From Defluviibacillus sp043739385 (GTDB lineage Bacteria > Pseudomonadota > Gammaproteobacteria > Burkholderiales > Burkholderiaceae_C), in the NCBI GenBank assembly GCA_043739385.1, contig JAYUED010000187.1, forward strand, positions 1-64,000: 64,000 bases of DNA, read 5' to 3'. Every line of letters starts with the position of its first letter. Positions within the stretch are counted from its first letter, which is position 1. The translations under genes were made by a program, and so were the position numbers. This document shows positions 8,738-16,717 of the stretch, piece after piece. The notes under the pieces were generated by a model. It saw nothing but the letters and a program-made list of their open reading frames with translations, was not told where the DNA came from and ran no database searches.

Positions 8738-9033
8738 TCGATCACCTTGGGTACGAGAAACAGGCCGCGTTCTACAGCGGGAGCGCTGCGTTGGTTGGCC
8801 GTCCGTTGGTTAGTTTCGCTAACCACATCAGCGCGTAAGCGCAACTGGATGGGCTGCATGGCGGCAACTGGGTGGGCCAGTGGCTCCACACCGCTAGTGT
8901 CTACTGCGCGCATTTGTTCTACAAGTTCAAAAAACCCGTTGATTTGCGTGTGCATGCGCTCACGTTCATCAGGTTGCAGTGCCAATTGCGCCAATTGGGC
9001 AATTCGGTCAATATCGGTAAAGGTTAAAGCCAT
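8734..9033 (-). CDS. gatC: Asp-tRNA(Asn)/Glu-tRNA(Gln) amidotransferase subunit C
   Basis: A 99-residue protein starting MALTFTDIDRIAQLAQLAL, with an ending containing ERGLFLVPKVIE. Both are typical of GatC, the small belt subunit that wraps and stabilises the GatA-GatB pair. It is the first gene of gatCAB and is transcribed divergently from mreB, from which it is separated by 224 bp. The 4-bp overlap with gatA indicates coupled translation. Confidence 0.95.
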   Translation of the reverse strand: MALTFTDIDRIAQLAQLALQPDERERMHTQINGFFELVEQMRAVDTSGVEPLAHPVAAMQPIQLRLRADVVSETNQRTANQRSAPAVERGLFLVPKVIE

Positions 9034-9143
9034 AAATTAAGAGTGTGAAAAGCAGCCCTTTTAAAGGGTGTTCCAGCCAGTTTCGGGCCGGTAAGCTTGT
9101 ATTAGTTGAAAGTTATTCACAGGGGATGCGGTATTATCCCGCC

Positions 9144-9184
9144 TTTGGCCTGCAGCGAGCGCAGAGCGTCGCTATGGGGCCAAG
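9144..9184 (+). promoter_or_regulatory. Hairpin in the mreB leader (outer stem TTGGCC/GGCCAA)
   Basis: TTGGCC at 9145-9150 pairs with GGCCAA at 9178-9183, and inside it AGCGA (9054-type arm at 9154-9158) pairs with TCGCT at 9169-9173. The element lies about 75-115 bases before mreB in the gatC-mreB intergenic region. There is no T-tract after it, so it is not a simple terminator. A function in the mreB leader is inferred only. Confidence 0.45.
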
Positions 9185-9211
9185 CCCTTAGATTTATACC
9201 TGTTTTTATTG

Positions 9212-9244
9212 GGGCGACAGCAGGCAGCGCTGCCTGCTGTGCCC
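9212..9244 (+). promoter_or_regulatory. Perfect 24-bp palindrome forming a hairpin just upstream of the mreB ribosome-binding site
   Basis: The two halves ACAGCAGGCAGC (9217-9228) and GCTGCCTGCTGT (9229-9240) are exact inverse complements. The pairing extends outwards through GGGC (9212-9215) and GCCC (9241-9244), with G9216 bulged. The hairpin ends one base before the GAGAGG Shine-Dalgarno (9245-9250) of mreB, whose ATG is at 9258. So strong a stem so close to the ribosome-binding site could affect translation or mRNA stability, or it could be a DNA-binding palindrome. Confidence 0.6.
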
Positions 9245-9257
9245 GAGAGGATTTTGC

Positions 9258-10301
9258 ATGTTTGGTTCTTTTCGTCGGTACTTTTCGACCGACTTGGCTA
9301 TTGATTTGGGTACAGCCAATACCTTGATCGTCGTACGCGACAAAGGCATTGTGCTAAACGAGCCCTCTGTGGTCGCTATACGCCACGAAGGTGGCCCCCA
9401 AGGTAAAAAAACGATTCAAGCTGTTGGCCACGAAGCCAAGGCTATGTTGGGCAAAGTGCCTGGCAATATTGAAGCCATTCGTCCCATGAAAGACGGCGTG
9501 ATTGCCGACTTCACCGTGACTGAGCAAATGCTCAAGCAGTTCATCAAAATGGTGCACCCGCGTGGCCTGCTGCGCCCGTCACCCCGCATCATTATCTGCG
9601 TGCCTTGCGGCTCCACCCAAGTTGAGCGCCGTGCCATTCGCGAATCCGCTCTCGGTGCCGGTGCTTCGCAGGTGTATTTGATTGAAGAGCCGATGGCCGC
9701 GGCCATTGGCGCGGGTTTGCCGGTTTCTGAAGCCAGCGGCTCTATGGTGGTGGACATTGGTGGTGGCACGACAGAAGTCGGCGTGATTTCGCTTGGCGGT
9801 ATGGTCTATAAAGGCAGTGTGCGTGTCGGTGGCGATAAGTTTGACGAAGCCATCATCAGCTACATCCGCCGCAACTACGGCATGTTGATTGGCGAACCAA
9901 CGGCTGAATCCATTAAGAAGAAAATTGGTTCCGCCTTTCCTGGCTCTGAAGTCAAGGAAATGGAAGTCAAAGGCCGTAATTTGAGCGAAGGTGTGCCACG
10001 GAGCTTCAATATCTCGTCCAACGAGATCCTGGAAGCGCTGACCGATCCGTTGAACAACATCGTCACCGCCGTTAAAAACGCCCTAGAGCAAACCCCGCCC
10101 GAGCTGGGTGCTGACATTGCTGACCGGGGCATGATGCTAACGGGCGGCGGTGCGTTGCTGCGTGACTTGGACCGTCTGTTGGCCGAAGAAACCGGCTTGC
10201 CTGTGTTGGTGGCCGAAGATCCACTGACTTGCGTGGTGCGTGGCTGCGGCATGGCGCTGGAGCGCATGGACCGCTTTGGCAGTATTTTTACTAACGAATA
10301 A
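9258..10301 (+). CDS. mreB: Rod shape-determining protein MreB
   Basis: A 347-residue actin-fold ATPase. The phosphate-1 loop is in LAIDLGTANTLIVV near residue 15, the phosphate-2 loop is MVVDIGGGTTEVGVISLGG near residue 160, and the C-terminal adenosine motif is MMLTGGGALLRDLDRLL. The MreB-specific IIICVPCGSTQVERRAI segment is also present. It polymerises under the inner membrane and directs lateral wall synthesis. The ATG at 9258 has a GAGAGG site 7 bases upstream and is preceded by a long structured leader. It heads mreB-mreC-mreD-mrdA. Confidence 0.98.
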   Translation: MFGSFRRYFSTDLAIDLGTANTLIVVRDKGIVLNEPSVVAIRHEGGPQGKKTIQAVGHEAKAMLGKVPGNIEAIRPMKDGVIADFTVTEQMLKQFIKMVHPRGLLRPSPRIIICVPCGSTQVERRAIRESALGAGASQVYLIEEPMAAAIGAGLPVSEASGSMVVDIGGGTTEVGVISLGGMVYKGSVRVGGDKFDEAIISYIRRNYGMLIGEPTAESIKKKIGSAFPGSEVKEMEVKGRNLSEGVPRSFNISSNEILEALTDPLNNIVTAVKNALEQTPPELGADIADRGMMLTGGGALLRDLDRLLAEETGLPVLVAEDPLTCVVRGCGMALERMDRFGSIFTNE

Positions 10302-10379
10302 GGGCTGCCATGGCGCAGTGGGATACAGCAGATGTCCTTGTCCGCACTCTTTCATTTCACCTTTAAGCCTTAACCCGCG

Positions 10380-11300
10380 ATGCCGCTTGGTTCGCTGGAC
10401 AGATCGCCCCCGCCCTTCTTTAAACAAGGGCCATCGGCGCTTTCCAAACTTATCTTTTTCAGTGCATTAGCGCTGTTCCTGATGGTGGCTGATGTGCGCT
10501 TGCACCTCACCTCACCGCTGCGTGCCGTGATCGCCACAGGGCTTTACCCGGTTCAGTGGCTGGCGCTCTGGCCTAGCCGCGCAGTGGGTCAAGGGGCAGA
10601 TCATTTTGAATCTTTAGAAGCGGCGCGCAATGCTGAATCAGCCGCCCGTAAACAGTTGGCGTTGCAGTCTCTGCGTGCAGGGCAGGTTGAGCAGTTAGCG
10701 TTGGAAAATAACCGCTTGCGTGCCTTGTTGGGTTTGCGTGGACAGCTTAAAACCACAGCCATTACCGCTGAAGTGTTGTACGACGCTGCAGATCCCTACA
10801 CCCGCAAAATCGTGATTGACAAAGGAATGACGCACAACGTGGTGGTGGGCTCACCCGTTACGGACGAGTTGGGCGTATTGGGCCAAGTTACGCGGGTGCT
10901 GCCCCTGGTGAGTGAGGTCACGCTCATTACCGACCGTGAGCAGGCCATTCCTGTGCTCAATACCCGTACTGGAGCGCGCAGCGTGGCTTTTGGCGACCCG
11001 ACTACCCGAGGGGGCGTGTTGGAGCTGCGCTTCATGGCGGGCAACGCGGACGTGCAGGTGGATGACCTGCTTACCACCAGTGGTATCGATGGCGTTTATC
11101 CCCCCGGCTTACCCGTTGCACGTGTTGATCGTGTTGAGCGCCGCGCCGATTCGGCTTTTGCAAAAATTTACTGTGTACCCAAAGCGCTGGTGGCTGGCAC
11201 CCGGCATGTGCTGGTACTGACGCCTGTGGGCGATCAAATCCCATCCCGTCCCACGCCCGAGTCGGCACTAGTGGTTAATAAAGGACGACCCGCACCATGA
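10380..11300 (+). CDS. mreC: Rod shape-determining protein MreC
   Basis: A 306-residue bitopic inner-membrane protein. A short cytoplasmic N terminus is followed by a membrane helix at about residues 22-40 (LSKLIFFSALALFLMVADV), then a coiled-coil stretch (ARKQLALQSLRAGQVEQLALENNRLRALLGL split over residues 80-115). The periplasmic beta-domain contains DKGMTHNVVVGSPV and GIDGVYPPGLPVARV, both typical of MreC. MreC links the cytoplasmic filament to PBP2. It lies 78 bp after mreB and overlaps mreD by 4 bp. Confidence 0.95.
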   Translation: MPLGSLDRSPPPFFKQGPSALSKLIFFSALALFLMVADVRLHLTSPLRAVIATGLYPVQWLALWPSRAVGQGADHFESLEAARNAESAARKQLALQSLRAGQVEQLALENNRLRALLGLRGQLKTTAITAEVLYDAADPYTRKIVIDKGMTHNVVVGSPVTDELGVLGQVTRVLPLVSEVTLITDREQAIPVLNTRTGARSVAFGDPTTRGGVLELRFMAGNADVQVDDLLTTSGIDGVYPPGLPVARVDRVERRADSAFAKIYCVPKALVAGTRHVLVLTPVGDQIPSRPTPESALVVNKGRPAP

Positions 11301-11827
11301 TTATGCGAAGAGGTCAGCCTCTGCTTTTGCCTGCTAATCCAGTTTTTATTGGATTCAGTCTGGTTGTGGCATTGCTGCTGAATTTTGTACAAACCATGGG
11401 CTTGTGGGGTCGCGCAGTGTGGGCGCCTGACTTGGTAGCACTGGTACTGGTGTTTTGGACTGTGCACCAACCAACGCGTGTCAGTATTGGCGTGGCTTTT
11501 TTCTTCGGCGTGTGCATGGATGTGCATCAGATTGCACTGCTGGGTCAGCACGCGTTTTCGTACAGCGTGCTGTGCTACTTGGCTGTTTTGATTCACCTGC
11601 GCCTGCTGTGGTTCTCGGTACCAACGCAAGCGCTTCAGGTGATGCCCCTCTTCTTTGCCGCGCACGCCACTGAGCTGAGCATCCGGATGCTAGGTGGGGG
11701 TGTTTTTCCTGGCTGGCAGATGTTGTGGGCGCCAGTGCTGGAAACGGTATTGTGGCCTGTGGTCAGCGTGATATTGCTTGCCCCGCAACTGCGTGCGCCA
11801 GACCCGGATAAGAATCGCCCGCTTTGA
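11297..11827 (+). CDS. mreD: Rod shape-determining protein MreD
   Basis: A 176-residue, highly hydrophobic protein with about five membrane segments, including FIGFSLVVALLLNFVQTMGL at residues 17-36 and WAPDLVALVLVFWTVHQP. The latter is the typical MreD first-loop region (P-D-hydrophobic). The ATG overlaps the mreC stop by 4 bp. It is required with MreB and MreC for rod shape, and its exact role is unclear. Length matches the family. Confidence 0.92.
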   Translation: MIMRRGQPLLLPANPVFIGFSLVVALLLNFVQTMGLWGRAVWAPDLVALVLVFWTVHQPTRVSIGVAFFFGVCMDVHQIALLGQHAFSYSVLCYLAVLIHLRLLWFSVPTQALQVMPLFFAAHATELSIRMLGGGVFPGWQMLWAPVLETVLWPVVSVILLAPQLRAPDPDKNRPL

Positions 11828-11851
11828 CAATTGCCCCTTGCTGCTGACGCC

Positions 11852-13906
11852 ATGACTGAACTTCGCAACGTCAAAAATGACCTTTCCCGATTCCGCACCC
11901 GTGTGCTGGTCGCCGGATTAATGGTGGTTTTCGCGTTCACGCTCTTGCTGTCGCGCTTGGTTTACTTGCAGGTCTACCGCTACGAAGATTTGAGCGAACA
12001 AGCGGAGAGCAACCGTACTGCTGTTGTCCCCATTGTGCCCAACCGGGGCTTGATATTGGACCGAAACAACGTAGTGCTGGCCTCCAATTACTCTGCCTAC
12101 ACCCTGGAAATAACGCCCTCCAAAGCGGGCGTGCTTGAAGAGACGATTGACCGCTTGGCGCAGGTGGTAGATATTCTTCCACGCGACCGTCGCCGCTTCA
12201 AAAAGCTGGTGGAAGAGTCACGTAACTTCGAGTCTCTGCCGATTCGTACCCGCTTGAGTGAAGTTGAAGTCGCCAAGTTTGCTGCCCAGCGATTTCGTTT
12301 TCCTGGTGTAGAAATCAAAGCTCGCCTCTTCCGTAACTACCCCTACGGCCCGCTAGGTAGCCATGTGATCGGCTACATAGGCCGTATCAATCAAGCTGAA
12401 AAAGAGCGCATCGAAGACTCGGATGATGAGTCCAACTACCGAGGTACCGAGTACATCGGCAAGCTGGGCGTGGAGCAAAGCTACGAGCAGCAATTGCACG
12501 GCTTGACCGGGGTAGACGAGATGGAAACCTCTGCGGGTGGCCGTGCTGTACGTCGCCTGCAAAGCAACCCAGCCACGCCTGGCAACACGGTGACGTTGGC
12601 GTTGGATATCAAGCTGCAAAAGTTAATCGAAGATCTGTATGGCGATAGGCGTGGTGCTCTGGTCGCTATTGAGCCTAAAACTGGCGAAGTGCTGGCTTTC
12701 GTCAGCAAGCCCACCTTTGACCCCAATTTGTTTGTTGAAGGCATTGACTCCGAGAACTGGGCTGCGTTGAACGAATCGCCTGACAAACCCCTGTTGAACC
12801 GAGCATTGCGTGGCACATACCCTCCTGGCTCCACCTATAAGCCCTTTATGGCTTTGGCAGGTCTGGAAACAGGAAAGCGTACCCCTCAGCAGACGATTTC
12901 TGACCCTGGCTTCTTCAACTTTGGGGGCCACCGGTTTCGGGATGACAAAGAAGGTGGGCACGGGTCGGTGGACATGTACCGTTCTATCGTGCAATCGTGT
13001 GACACCTACTACTACATGTTGGCCAACGATTTAGGCGTAGACGCGATGTACACCCAAATGGAGCCTTTCGGGTTTGGTCAGGTCACGGGGATCGACATCT
13101 TTGGTGAGGCACGCGGTATTTTGCCCTCCACCGAATGGAAGCGCCGCGCTTACAAAAAGCCTGAGCAAAAGAGGTGGTACGCCGGAGAAACCATCTCGCT
13201 GGGTATTGGCCAAGGCTACAACAGCTTTACTATGCTGCAACTGGCCCACGCTACGGCCACGCTGGCGAATGATGGTTTGAAGATGAAGCCGCATTTGGTG
13301 CGCGAAGTGATGGACATCGTGACCCGCGAACGCTCGCTGGTCGCGCACGAACCTCTTGGGCAATTGGCGGTGAAAGCGGCCAATATCGCAGTCATTAAAC
13401 GCGCGTTGGTTGGCGTCAACATTGAAGGTACTTCAGCCGCCAGTTTTCGCGGCGCGCAGTACACCAGCGCAGGCAAGACTGGTACGGCGCAGGTGATCCA
13501 GATCAAGGCGAACGAAAAATACGATTCCAAAAAAGTGGATGAGCGTCACCGTGACCACGCTTTGTTCACCGCTTTTGCGCCTGCCGAGAATCCCCAAATC
13601 GCGATTGCGATGGTGGTGGAAAATGCGGGTTTCGGTGCGCAAAGCGCTGCGCCCATCGTTCGCCGGGTGTTCGACTACTGGTTGACGGGAAAATACCCCT
13701 CTGTCGAAGACATTGAAGCTGTCGCCAAAGGACAAGCTACCGCGCCTATTGGTACCGCCCGTTTGGTGGCTGATGTGCCCTTGCCTGTGGTGGTTCCTGG
13801 TGCGAAGAGTGCAGCTGCTGCATCCACGTCTGTGGCTTCCGTCAAGAAAGTAACGGCCTCTGCACTTGTTGCTCCGCGTGCTGTTCGTGCAGCATCGTCA
13901 CCATAA
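11852..13906 (+). CDS. mrdA: Penicillin-binding protein 2, elongation transpeptidase
   Basis: From the ATG at 11852 the product is 684 residues. A single membrane helix near residues 20-42 (VLVAGLMVVFAFTLLLSRLVYL) precedes the pedestal domain, which carries NRGLILDRNNVVLASN. In the transpeptidase domain the catalytic serine is S327 (PPGSTYKPF, SxxK with K330), the second motif is SCD (VQSCDTYYY) and the third is K542-T-G-T (AGKTGTAQV). The C terminus has an Ala/Val-rich low-complexity tail of about 50 residues. PBP2 cross-links lateral peptidoglycan with RodA and the MreBCD complex. The gene follows mreD after 24 bp. No rodA follows; the 3-prime end overlaps a convergent exporter gene by 9 bp. 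Confidence 0.97.
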   Translation: MTELRNVKNDLSRFRTRVLVAGLMVVFAFTLLLSRLVYLQVYRYEDLSEQAESNRTAVVPIVPNRGLILDRNNVVLASNYSAYTLEITPSKAGVLEETIDRLAQVVDILPRDRRRFKKLVEESRNFESLPIRTRLSEVEVAKFAAQRFRFPGVEIKARLFRNYPYGPLGSHVIGYIGRINQAEKERIEDSDDESNYRGTEYIGKLGVEQSYEQQLHGLTGVDEMETSAGGRAVRRLQSNPATPGNTVTLALDIKLQKLIEDLYGDRRGALVAIEPKTGEVLAFVSKPTFDPNLFVEGIDSENWAALNESPDKPLLNRALRGTYPPGSTYKPFMALAGLETGKRTPQQTISDPGFFNFGGHRFRDDKEGGHGSVDMYRSIVQSCDTYYYMLANDLGVDAMYTQMEPFGFGQVTGIDIFGEARGILPSTEWKRRAYKKPEQKRWYAGETISLGIGQGYNSFTMLQLAHATATLANDGLKMKPHLVREVMDIVTRERSLVAHEPLGQLAVKAANIAVIKRALVGVNIEGTSAASFRGAQYTSAGKTGTAQVIQIKANEKYDSKKVDERHRDHALFTAFAPAENPQIAIAMVVENAGFGAQSAAPIVRRVFDYWLTGKYPSVEDIEAVAKGQATAPIGTARLVADVPLPVVVPGAKSAAAASTSVASVKKVTASALVAPRAVRAASSP

Positions 13907-14656
13907 AAACGCATCGTAGCCCGTCTTTAAAATCAGTGCGCTCACCACTGCAATGAATACGGTGCGTACAAAGCCCGCCCCGTGCTTGAGCGCTAGCCGC
14001 GTTCCCAGCACGCTGCCCAGCACGTTCGCCATGGCCATCACCAGCGCGTAGTGCCACCACACATGTCCTTTCAATGTGAACAAAATCAACGCTGCGGCGT
14101 TGGTAGCGGTGTTCATAAGCTTGGCTGAGGCTGATGCATTCAAAAAGTCATAGCCCAGCCAGCGCACAAACAAAAACACCAGGAAGCTGCCTGTGCCAGG
14201 GCCAAAAAATCCATCGTAAAACCCGATTAACAGACCGATAGCGCAGGCCGCAGTTACTTCTGCGCGACCGCTGTAGCGTGGCGCGTGGGTGCGGCCCAGT
14301 TCCTTTTTGGCCAGCGTGTACAGCAATACAGCCAGCAAAATCAGTGGAAGCACCTTGCGCAAATGGCCAGGCGACACCACTGTCACCAACCAAGCGCCTG
14401 CGAACGAGGCAGCAAAGCCAGTTACGGCAGCGGGCAGCAGACTTGCCCATCGCATCTGTACGCGACGGCTGAATTGCCACGTCGAGACGCCTGTACCCCA
14501 GACCGACGCCCCTTTGTTGGTGCCAAGCAAGGTGGCGGGAGGCGCACTGGGGAAGGTCGCGAACAAGGCTGGCACCAGAATCAAGCCGCCACCGCCGACG
14601 ATAGCATCCACAAAACCGGCGAGTAACGACGCCAACGATACGATCAAAAGTTCCAT
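13898..14656 (-). CDS. TauE/SafE-family membrane exporter
   Basis: From the ATG at 14656 the product is 252 residues with about 7-8 membrane segments. It opens MELLIVSLASLLAGFVDAIVG followed by GGGG, the family hallmark repeated later as IGFYDGFFGPGTGSF. An upstream in-frame start exists but would add a charged leader without family similarity. TauE/SafE (YfcA-like) proteins are linked to export of sulfite, sulfoacetate or related anions; the substrate cannot be deduced here. It is convergent with mrdA and has no sulfur-metabolism gene beside it. Confidence 0.88.
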   Translation of the reverse strand: MELLIVSLASLLAGFVDAIVGGGGLILVPALFATFPSAPPATLLGTNKGASVWGTGVSTWQFSRRVQMRWASLLPAAVTGFAASFAGAWLVTVVSPGHLRKVLPLILLAVLLYTLAKKELGRTHAPRYSGRAEVTAACAIGLLIGFYDGFFGPGTGSFLVFLFVRWLGYDFLNASASAKLMNTATNAAALILFTLKGHVWWHYALVMAMANVLGSVLGTRLALKHGAGFVRTVFIAVVSALILKTGYDAFLW

Positions 14657-14717
14657 GTCTCGATTGTCGCTGGACAGATAAGTCCAAAAGTCGATGACGA
14701 AAAGCGTTCGCCCATGA

Positions 14718-14748
14718 AAAAAGCACCGATTTTGCCGGTGCTTTTCTT
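14718..14748 (-). terminator. Rho-independent terminator after the GMC oxidoreductase gene
   Basis: AAAAGCACCG (14719-14728) pairs with CGGTGCTTTT (14736-14745) as a perfect 10-bp stem with a 7-base loop. Read on the minus strand it ends in a T-run (GCTTTTTTC), about 170 bases beyond the oxidoreductase stop. It also lies 63 bases before the TauE-like start, so it separates the two units. Confidence 0.75.
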
Positions 14749-14750
14749 GC

Positions 14751-14773
14751 AAGGTATCTGATCAAGATACCTT
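14751..14773. repeat. Perfect 9-bp inverted repeat next to the terminator
   Basis: AAGGTATCT (14751-14759) and AGATACCTT (14765-14773) are exact inverse complements around the 5-base centre GATCA. No T-run of note follows. It could be a second hairpin of the oxidoreductase 3-prime end or a binding site for the TauE-like gene; the sequence does not decide. Confidence 0.45.
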
Positions 14774-14917
14774 AAATTGTCTGTATTTAGCTCTATTTAT
14801 GTGTATTTATTGTCAACCATCACACTAACGCTTGTCTGTCTCCTCGGCCCTCTTCGTGCAGACTTTGTGTAAAAGCTGCGAATGACCAGACTATAGCGGC
14901 TGGTAGAGCTTAAGTTC

Positions 14918-16645
14918 CTAGGTGCTTTCCCGCGAGTCAGCCAGAATCCATGCTGCTGCTTTTTCTGCCAGCATGAGTGTGGGCGAGTTGGTGTTTCCGC
15001 TGGTGATACAGGGCATCACGCCCGCATCGACTACGCGCAGACCCGCAATGCCGCGCACGCGCAAGCGTGAATCCACCACAGCCATGGCATCCGCATCGGG
15101 CCCGTCGATACGGCCCATTTTTGTGGTGCCCACAGGGTGAAAAATGGTGGTGGCGATATCGCCTGCCAACTTAGCGAGCTCCTCATCGGTCTGGAACTGG
15201 ATGCCCGGCTTCCATTCTTGCGGCTTGTACTTGGCGAGTGCCGGTTGCGCGGCGATATGACGTGTCACGCGCAGGGAGTCTGCTGCCACTTGGCGGTCTT
15301 CAGCCGTGCTGAGGTAGTTGGGGGCGATGGCTGGGGCGTCTTCAAAACGCTTGCTTTTGAGTTGCACCGTGCCCCGGCTGGTAGGGTTCAAATTGCATAC
15401 GCTAGCGGTGAATGCGGGGAAGCTGTGCAGTGGCTCACCAAAGGCGTCCAAGCTCAGCGGCTGCACATGGTATTCAAGGTTCGGGTAGGGCTGATCGGGT
15501 GTGCTGCGGGTGAACGCACCTAACTGTGACGGCGCCATGCTCATCGGGCCAGTGCGTTGCAACGCGTACTCCAGCCCAATTTTGGCCTTACCCCAGAGCG
15601 AGTTGGCCAGTGTGTTCAGTGTCTTTACGCCTTCAACTTTGAACACAGCACGAATTTGTAAATGATCCTGCAAGTTAGCACCCACACCTGGCATGTCAAT
15701 TACGGGCGTGATGCCGTGCTGTTGCAGTAGCGCAGCTGGGCCAATGCCAGAGAGCTGCAAAATCTGCGGTGAGCCGATGCTACCGGCACACAAAATCAGC
15801 TCACGTTCGGCATTCACTGTCACCATCTCTTTACCTGTCCACACCTGAACACCGGTGCATCTTTGGCTGCCATCGGCTTGCTTTTCAACCACCAGCCGCG
15901 CCACTTGAGCTGCAGTCCACATCTCGAAGTTTGGTCTGCCGTAGCAGGTCGGTCGCAAAAACGCTTTGGCTGCGTTCCACCGAAAACCGTTCTTCTGGTT
16001 AACTTCAAAGTAGCCTACGCCTTCATTGGTACCGGTGTTGAAGTCGTCGGTTGCCGGGATGCCCGCTTGCATGGCAGCCTGTGCGAAGGCGTCGAGCACA
16101 TCCCAAGACAGCCGCTGCTTTTCTACCCGCCATTCGCCTTTGCTGCCATGCCAAGCCGAGAAGTCAGCAGCTTTAGACTGAACTGCACCAGTTGTATGAT
16201 TTGAACTGTTGTGCTTATCAGATGGCGTAGGTTTGCTATCTAATTTATAGTGATTTTCATGTGCTTTGAAAGCAGGCAAGCACTGATCCCATCGCCACGT
16301 GTCATCTCCTGTCAACGCTGCCCATTGATCGTAATCGCGCGCTTGGCCGCGCATGTAGATCATGCCGTTGATGCTGGAGCAACCACCCAGCACTTTGCCA
16401 CGTGGATAGCGCAGTACACGGCCATTCAAACCGGCGTCTGGCTCAGTGTTGTAGAGCCAGTCGGTGCGTGGGTTGCCAATGCAGTAGAGGTAGCCCACTG
16501 GAATGTGAATCCAGTGGTAATCGTCTTTGCCGCCCGCTTCGAGCAGCAGCACACGCATGGTTTTATCGCCACTCAGGCGGTTGGCAAGCAGGCTGCCAGC
16601 GGTGCCAGCACCGATGATGATGTAGTCGAAAGAAGGGTTAGCCAT
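14918..16645 (-). CDS. GMC-family FAD-dependent alcohol/choline dehydrogenase
   Basis: A 575-residue flavoprotein. The FAD-binding GxGxxG is near residue 11 (DYIIIGAGTAGSLLANRL). GMC signature 1 is in RGKVLGGCSSINGMIYMRG, signature 2 in CAGSIGSPQILQLSGIGP, and the catalytic His region is IFHPVGTTKMGR with ITSGNTNSPTLMLAEKAA at the C terminus. Such enzymes oxidise alcohols such as choline, PEG or aliphatic alcohols to aldehydes. It follows the semialdehyde dehydrogenase gene by 72 bp on the same strand, suggesting an alcohol-aldehyde-acyl-CoA route. A segment near residue 130 (HYKLDSKPTPSDKHNSS) is longer and more polar than I expect for the family and coincides with a repeat copy at 16213-16259. 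Confidence 0.9.
   Translation of the reverse strand: MANPSFDYIIIGAGTAGSLLANRLSGDKTMRVLLLEAGGKDDYHWIHIPVGYLYCIGNPRTDWLYNTEPDAGLNGRVLRYPRGKVLGGCSSINGMIYMRGQARDYDQWAALTGDDTWRWDQCLPAFKAHENHYKLDSKPTPSDKHNSSNHTTGAVQSKAADFSAWHGSKGEWRVEKQRLSWDVLDAFAQAAMQAGIPATDDFNTGTNEGVGYFEVNQKNGFRWNAAKAFLRPTCYGRPNFEMWTAAQVARLVVEKQADGSQRCTGVQVWTGKEMVTVNAERELILCAGSIGSPQILQLSGIGPAALLQQHGITPVIDMPGVGANLQDHLQIRAVFKVEGVKTLNTLANSLWGKAKIGLEYALQRTGPMSMAPSQLGAFTRSTPDQPYPNLEYHVQPLSLDAFGEPLHSFPAFTASVCNLNPTSRGTVQLKSKRFEDAPAIAPNYLSTAEDRQVAADSLRVTRHIAAQPALAKYKPQEWKPGIQFQTDEELAKLAGDIATTIFHPVGTTKMGRIDGPDADAMAVVDSRLRVRGIAGLRVVDAGVMPCITSGNTNSPTLMLAEKAAAWILADSREST
16213..16259 (+). repeat. Short dispersed repeat inserted in the GMC oxidoreductase coding region
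   Basis: The plus strand has GCTTATC at 16213, then GCTATCTAATTTATAG to 16250 and TGATTTTCA. Its GCTTAT, GCTAT and ATAG blocks are at the same offsets as in the copy inside proA (43613-43654, opposite strand), over the same 42-base length. It keeps the reading frame open and adds a polar loop to the protein. Confidence 0.5.
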
Positions 16646-16717
16646 AACGCGAGTCTCTTATTTTGGGATGATGCAGCGCAGCAACCCTTCAAGGCCACCG
16701 TCGCGTAAGGCTAGAGC

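Noticed and set aside
9113..9121. TTATTCACA, a perfect match to the DnaA-box consensus, in the gatC-mreB spacer
   Set aside because: Only one box was found, with no cluster and no AT-rich unwinding region or dnaA/dnaN gene nearby, so it is not an origin.
9106..9137. TTGAAA and TATTAT as a promoter for mreB
   Set aside because: The spacing is 20 bases, too long for a sigma-70 promoter, so no promoter is claimed.
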